Shown here: positions 59,701 to 64,000 of the stretch, one piece after another | Numbering within the stretch: the stretch's first letter is position 1 | How the letters are laid out: each line of letters begins with the position of its first letter | Source: Sphaeramia orbicularis | Lineage: Eukaryota; Chordata; Actinopteri; Kurtiformes; Apogonidae | Length of the DNA stretch: 64,000 nt | NCBI RefSeq assembly: GCF_902148855.1 | Contig: NC_043978.1 | Location: 41,084,609-41,148,608, forward strand | Direction: 5' to 3' | Position numbers and translations under genes: made by a program | The notes under the pieces: generated by a model | What the model was told of the DNA's origin: nothing | The model's input: only the letters and a program-made list of their open reading frames with translations | Database searches by the model: none

Positions 59701-60215
59701 AAAAATGCCATTTATATTCAGACAGTTTGCATTTCATTAAAATCTACAATGCAAGACATTGATACGTTTTAAAACTCCAAAGATTTCTCTCAAATTTATC
59801 CTCAAAATTTCCAAAAAACATCAAAACCAGCGTACTGAGGGGCATAAATCACCAGATATGTCAGACATTTTACTGAACCGTGTCAGGGGTTATGTTAAAA
59901 AAAGACATTAAACTTATCATTAGCAAATAACAGCCATTCTTGATTATGAGAGAGAAGACATAAAAGTGGTCTTTGAATAGAGCCTTTCAGAGCAGCCTTA
60001 GGGAGAATATAATCAAATGTTGATTCAGTCATTGGTGGGGGATAATTAGGCCCCTCTCCATATGGAAGCAGCTCGCCATGCTGCGACGGGAGGGATCCAT
60101 CCAGACAGGGTTGGGTGCGCTGATAGCCACTTACGACCTTCTTTCAGCCACTGTGAGAACCTGATGAGCCGGTCGTCTGCTCTGTACTCCAACCCCTTTC
60201 TACACACACACTCAA

Positions 60216-60247
<32 letters not shown>

Positions 60248-61936
60248 ACGTGTCTTGTAGCCAGGTAATTGCCGTGTTCGGTGCCGGTGTCAAAAAGATG
60301 TGATTAAAATTCAATAATGTCATCTATTTCGCCTCTCAATCACACCCATTGTCTGGTTGGTTTCTCTGCTCGGTGACGCAGAGCAACAACACAGTCGCCT
60401 CGAATGAGAGTTAATAAGTTCAGGGTTTAAATAAGAGGAAATTAACGGATTGACAGGCAGGCGTGTGTTCTCAAGGTGTCTCAGAATGATGGCTGCGCTT
60501 GCCAAATCTCAAGAGAAGAATTCTTTGTTACAACCTGAGTAAAATGGCAAAATACTGTAGCTCTGGGTCACAAACATTTTCCAAGTTCCAAATCCAAGGG
60601 CAGAGCTATTTTGTATTTGTTTAACAAGAGGCAAAAAACTGCTAGTCAAAGGCTGGAAACATCTCATAGTTGATAGATGACCACTGAACTGCTATAGACA
60701 GTCTGATGGGCTAAACAGAACAGTCTTTGCTTTAAGAGCTGTAACCATTACACTTACAAATTATAATGAAAGCAGTGAAAGCAGAGACAATGGTTTATAA
60801 CTACTGCTACTCTCTGTGTTCCTAATTATATATTGATTATATTAATATACAGACAATCATATGAATTAGGTGATTTTTTAAAAAATGGAAAATATACTGC
60901 AATGTCGTGTTTGGAGAGAACGCCATATTGAATTTGTGAAAATTAAAGTGCTCGGGGTGCTTCTGTGCTTAATAGAGAGTGCTCAGAAGGATAACTGTTT
61001 GGGGCATATGTTTTGTCCCCTTAGGTTGACATATTTTAAGAGGTCTTCTCTACTGTGACAAGAGTTGAATAGTTGCAGGATTAGACCAACATGATATAAT
61101 GAAAATCTGCAATATAGAATGACATTGTTCGATATTATGATGAGTGTTTATTTACTTGTAGTAAATGAACACTGTAATTGCACAGTCACCAACAAATAGA
61201 GGGCAGCTGATAACTAGCTTATGCTTCATCTCATAGGATACATGTTCATATACTGTGTGAATACATGGTGCAAATACAGAAAATAACAAATATTTCCTCT
61301 GATTAATGCATCCTTTTACAATGTGTTTATCAGCCATATTCATATCACATTTGTAACTAATATAATGTATTGGTCCGCATTAATAAAAGATATACACAAA
61401 CCTTAGATTGACTTATTAAAATTTTTGAATTTCTTTCTATCAAGTGACGACTGCGTCTCCGTGGCTTTGGGTGGGTGCACAATAAGCCCTCATCCCCAAA
61501 AAAATCCCACATCCCAAAGCTGTGCTCCAGTCTAGCAGTCCTGATCACTTGCAGTGGAGCTTGGGGAGGAAAAAAGGGGGACAAGGGGGCCGGTGTATAA
61601 ATAGCTTTGGTGCCCAGTTGCATAGCAACCGATGCCATCTTGCAGAGGTGTAACGCCCCTCACCACGCCCCTTGTCCTGACTGCTCTGTTCCATTTTCCT
61701 CCCTCTGCAGTCTGCCTCACCATCAAATGCAGGCTTGCAGGTCTGAGTGCATCCCTGTGTGTGATTTAAAGAGGTGGCCTGTCCATCAGACGGGTGGCGT
61801 GATGTGTTCAGTGGCTTTCATTTGTCACAAGAAATTAAGAGGTGTGGTGGTTACAACTTGAACTAGCTGTGTTCTATCTATGTATTTATGATGTCTATGC
61901 ATCTATGAATCTATCTGTGTATCTATGAATCTATGA

Positions 61937-62011
<75 letters not shown>

Positions 62012-63944
62012 ATTGTGGGGCTTTGGTGAATCATCAGTGTCAGGCAGCAGAGTGGGAAATGTTTTACAAATGCTGCCTGTCAGGAGGGAGGAGACCATCC
62101 CCCGGAGGTTTCAATCACCCCCCAAAACCCGCCCCACCCCAACTCCCGCCATCCTTCTATCTCGCCATCAGCAGAGGTGCTAATGAGCCCAGGAGAGGTG
62201 GTGGTGGGGGTGGGAGGGTGCTCGGAGGGTGGGGGGGTAGAGCAAGATGGTGCAAATGAGGTGATCAAGTCATGCTGTGTGTCTGTGTGTGTGTGTGTGT
62301 GTTTGGACAATCCATCATACATGAGTGAGGGAATGCGTGTTAGATTCAGTGATCCAGTGTCACAGTGATGTGAGGTCATGACATGTGCGTAACAACCAGT
62401 CCTGTAGTGAGACACAGCCTGCCAGCACCACTGGACTCTTCCCCGACGCCTGGTTTATTCACATTAGTTCTAATATTAGGATGTTTTTGCTCAGACACGA
62501 CTTTTCTACACACATGTGTCTCGTGCCAAAAAGCAGTAAGAAAGAAGCCTTTCAAGCAGCCAGAGCTCGGCCACGCCAAACACAGCAGTCACTTCTGGAA
62601 ACCGCTTGGCATACACCCACATCCCATTTCTGTATGTGTGCATAAAAGCTAGAGAGGACCTCAGGGTGCTACCTGAAGCATTTTAACAACAGTAAATTAA
62701 TACCAATAATCTATGATCCCAATATAACCAAATCAAATAAAATCATCCCGCCTTGTAACTGTGGCTACATTGCCCCCCACATTCAGTCACATTTGTGAGA
62801 TGATGTAGTGCTTCATTTACAGGAACTGATATGGATGATAACCACAGAGGACAAGATAGAATTACCTGACACAAGGGTTTTATTTCACTATTTATTCTTC
62901 AGCAACCACGTAACAGGGGCAAAAGTGGCATCGCCTTTCTTGGTCTGCTTGCCATGCACATTTGTGGCTCTACAGTGTTACACATGTCTGCTGTGCACAT
63001 GTTGTCATCCAAACAGAAAATACAGTGGATAACAGGGGATATGAGCAGGAGGCAGAGGACTGTGAGTGCAATGTCTTTGGCTGCAGGAGCCAAAGTCAAG
63101 AGGGAAAAGGCCACAGTTTGACAATACACGCTGTCTTTCAGTGGCCCTCCCTTCTTGGTCTAAATTAAAAAGATTAAATATGATGATAGGTGACTTGAAT
63201 TTGGAAAGGTGATGCCACTTTCACAGGCTTTGAGAGCAGCAGAGTTGCATCTGACTGAAACTAAAAATGTTGTCCATAATTATGGCGCTCACTCTCATAT
63301 TTAAACCCCTTGCTTGTCTGAAAACACCAAAACCTCCCATTACAGCCCCAAAACAGAGTCCAAAGAAGGGGCAGACTTATTGTTTACTGTCAGATGAGAT
63401 TAATATATTAATTAATTAATATGCTTAAAGGTAATTATGGAAATTTCGTCCATTGGTGCTGAAAAACTGCGGAGCACTGTAGCTTTAAAGTAAGAGAAAA
63501 CTGTTTTTTTTTTAAGTCCCTCATGGGCATAATATCTTTCTACAATGTTTTCCCAATTAGCTCCCTAGTTACCACAAGAGCAATCACAACCAATTACATT
63601 TTTTCACAGTTAGCAGCGCTATGGGGAATTCCCTGCAATAGAAAGATGACTGTCTGCTGATGTTGAAACTCACACCATGTAAAGCTGCAAAGTCATACAT
63701 GCTGCTGTGACAGATGTCAGGAAGTGTGAGCCCAAAACAAAGGCCAAGAAAATGGTCCATGCCTGACCCGAAAATCTCCATCTGCCATCTGGTCTTTCAG
63801 GTGACTTACCTGGGGTAGATGCCGCTGACCATGTCCTGAGCCAGAAGATCAGAGGCGGTGTGGCTCGGTCCCGCTGCTTTTGACAAGAGCAAGACGATCA
63901 GTCCTCTCATCTGGAGGTTGTTCCTGCTGTCGTAGACGAAGCCT
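44756..63944 (-). CDS. pdss2: PDSS2, polyprenyl diphosphate synthase subunit 2, exons 2-8 (exon 1 beyond right edge)
   Basis: Exons 63944-63810, 59288-59090, 52137-52063, 50356-50183, 48415-48284, 46690-46655 and 44911-44756 join in frame for about 301 residues. Human PDSS2 has about 399, so roughly 100 N-terminal residues, including the mitochondrial presequence, lie off the right edge. Family words in order: [94 protein letters not shown] and [16 protein letters not shown]. The protein pairs with PDSS1 in mitochondria to build the polyprenyl tail of coenzyme Q. As known for this subunit, the classic first DDxxD motif is not present, in keeping with a non-catalytic or supporting role. One exon codes only 12 residues. 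The gene spans more than 19 kb with introns up to 7 kb. Confidence 0.96.
44912..46654. other. PDSS2 intron 7, no gene
   Basis: AT-rich intron. Open frames at 45211-45414 and 46141-46399 have no known motif; the second lies in a CT-rich stretch that gives chance open frames. Confidence 0.5.
47310..47825 (+). mobile_element. Decayed Tc1-like transposase fragment
   Basis: The plus strand shows catalytic-domain words of Tc1 transposases spread over frames: VWSDESR near 47340 and [19 protein letters not shown] near 47685, then [11 protein letters not shown] before 47817. Several in-frame stops separate them and no terminal repeats were found, so it is an old fragment. It lies in PDSS2 intron 6. 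Confidence 0.8.
48416..52062. other. PDSS2 introns 4 and 5, no further gene
   Basis: Two introns flank exon 50356-50183. AT-rich; frames in 49257-49654 and 50277-50745 show no conserved motif. A CATA/TATA-rich patch occurs near 49780-49870. Confidence 0.5.
52430..52700. promoter_or_regulatory. Candidate conserved non-coding element 3
   Basis: A GC-richer complex block with GGTGAGCTGCTGCAATCTCA, TCGACTCCCTTTCATTCGC and a palindrome-like pair GACTTTG/CAAAGTC near 52600-52622, within the PDSS2 intron. It has no coding support. Conservation is not tested. Confidence 0.28.
53240..53720. promoter_or_regulatory. Candidate conserved non-coding element 4
   Basis: About 480 bp of balanced base composition, with GTCTGGTGACGCTGGCTGC, TTTAGCGTTCAGATGAATGA and GAGGGGGAGAAACCGGAGCT, stand out from AT-rich flanks. 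Two overlapping open frames exist but neither has a known motif, start context or splice neighbours. Confidence 0.28.
55830..56290. promoter_or_regulatory. Candidate conserved non-coding element 5
   Basis: A mixed-composition block with GGTTACCGTGCTACGTAGCA (contains the palindrome TGCTACGTAGCA), GCATCACAGCGACTG and TGCACTTACAAGACC. No coding support. Conservation is not tested. Confidence 0.28.
57895..58145 (+). repeat. Teleost dispersed repeat with (GAAT)n tail
   Basis: Words GTGTGGGTTCTCCCCAGGTA, CACAGACATGCACCTAATAG, TCTAAATTGCCCATAGGTGT, AACTGGCGACATGTCCAGGG and a GAATGAATGAAT end follow a very abundant fish repeat. A poly-C stretch (58088-58112) interrupts it. The superfamily is uncertain. 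Confidence 0.65.
59990..60530. promoter_or_regulatory. Candidate conserved non-coding element 6
   Basis: Two complex parts flank a CA repeat: GGGGATAATTAGGCCCCTCT, GACGGGAGGGATCC and GATGAGCCGGTCGTCTGC before it; GTGATTAAAATTCAATAATG, CGGTGACGCAGAGC and GAGTTAATAAGTTCAGGG after it. Homeodomain-like TAATTA/TTAAT sites and a CRE/AP-1-like GGTGACGC are visible. Conservation is not tested. Confidence 0.33.
60213..60250 (+). repeat. (CA)n microsatellite
   Basis: About 18 slightly interrupted CA units. Confidence 0.9.
61420..61720. promoter_or_regulatory. Candidate regulatory island with RFX X-box and TATA-like site
   Basis: GTTGCATAGCAAC at 61617-61629 is a near-palindromic RFX-type X-box. TATAAATAG lies at 61596-61604. 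The surrounding 300 bp are GC-richer than the flanks. Function is inferred only. Confidence 0.3.
61938..62012 (+). repeat. (CTAT)n microsatellite
   Basis: About 18 uninterrupted CTAT units, preceded by degenerate CTATGAAT units. Confidence 0.97.
62277..62302 (+). repeat. (GT)n microsatellite
   Basis: About 12 GT units with one interruption. Confidence 0.9.
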
Positions 63945-64000
63945 CTGCAAGGAAGATTCAACATACAATTTGACATTCTCATCAACAGCTTTTCTATTAT
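63945..64000. other. Start of PDSS2 intron 1, window edge
   Basis: The acceptor CTTGCAG precedes exon 2 on the minus strand. The last bases are intronic and exon 1 is outside the window. Confidence 0.8.

Larger units (their letters stand above)
59289..63809. other. PDSS2 intron 2 (about 4.5 kb)
   Basis: This carries candidate regulatory islands (59990-60530, 61420-61720), three microsatellites (60213-60250 CA, 61938-62012 CTAT, 62277-62302 GT), and a mixed-composition stretch at 62370-62620. No extra exon was recognised. Confidence 0.5.

Noticed and set aside
61938-62012. Regular tetranucleotide array as a CRISPR-like or satellite structure
   Set aside because: A plain (CTAT)n microsatellite with no spacers.

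Overview
The window is chromosomal DNA from a bony fish, most likely a percomorph teleost. The evidence is spliced protein genes with vertebrate orthologs, AT-rich introns, many dinucleotide and tetranucleotide runs, and a typical teleost repeat set: an L2 LINE, RTE-type tails, and hAT, mariner/Tc1 and TTAA-flanked piggyBac-like non-autonomous elements. The species cannot be named from sequence alone. No prokaryotic gene, CRISPR array, LTR retrovirus or Polinton was recognised.

Layout. (1) Positions 1-12509, minus strand: UTP25 (DEF/DIEXF), a nucleolar small-subunit processome protein. Eleven coding exons are visible; the exon(s) for the last ~80 residues lie off the left edge. Its introns hold an L2 LINE, RTE tails, a mariner deletion derivative and a hAT element that fills almost a whole intron. 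(2) 14599-15259, plus strand: a short two-exon gene that looks like the N-terminal part of the hair-cell protein GRXCR1 without its glutaredoxin and cysteine-rich exons. This is the most unusual item. (3) 19009-21171, plus: TMEM151B, two coding exons. (4) 26000-29207, plus: MTRES1 (C6orf203), a mitochondrial RNA-binding S4-domain protein. (5) 29995-33124, minus: BEND3, four BEN domains, with a probable non-coding first exon near 35.7 kb. (6) 35.9-44.7 kb: a gene-free interval with repeats and complex, GC-richer islands that look like conserved non-coding DNA. (7) 44756-63944 and beyond the right edge, minus: PDSS2, subunit 2 of the polyprenyl diphosphate synthase of coenzyme Q synthesis. Exons 2-8 are present and exon 1 is off the edge.

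The order and strands MTRES1(+) BEND3(-) PDSS2(-) match human 6q21, whereas UTP25, GRXCR1 and TMEM151B lie elsewhere in human. A synteny junction therefore falls between TMEM151B and MTRES1. These are independent housekeeping or developmental genes, not an operon or a single system. Candidate observations for follow-up are the orphan GRXCR1-like gene, two GC-AG introns, four TTAA-flanked elements of three families (two copies bracket MTRES1 exon 1), a recent 0.3-kb tandem duplication, a perfect 44-bp palindrome, a fold-back repeat cluster, and several putative enhancer islands in and around PDSS2.
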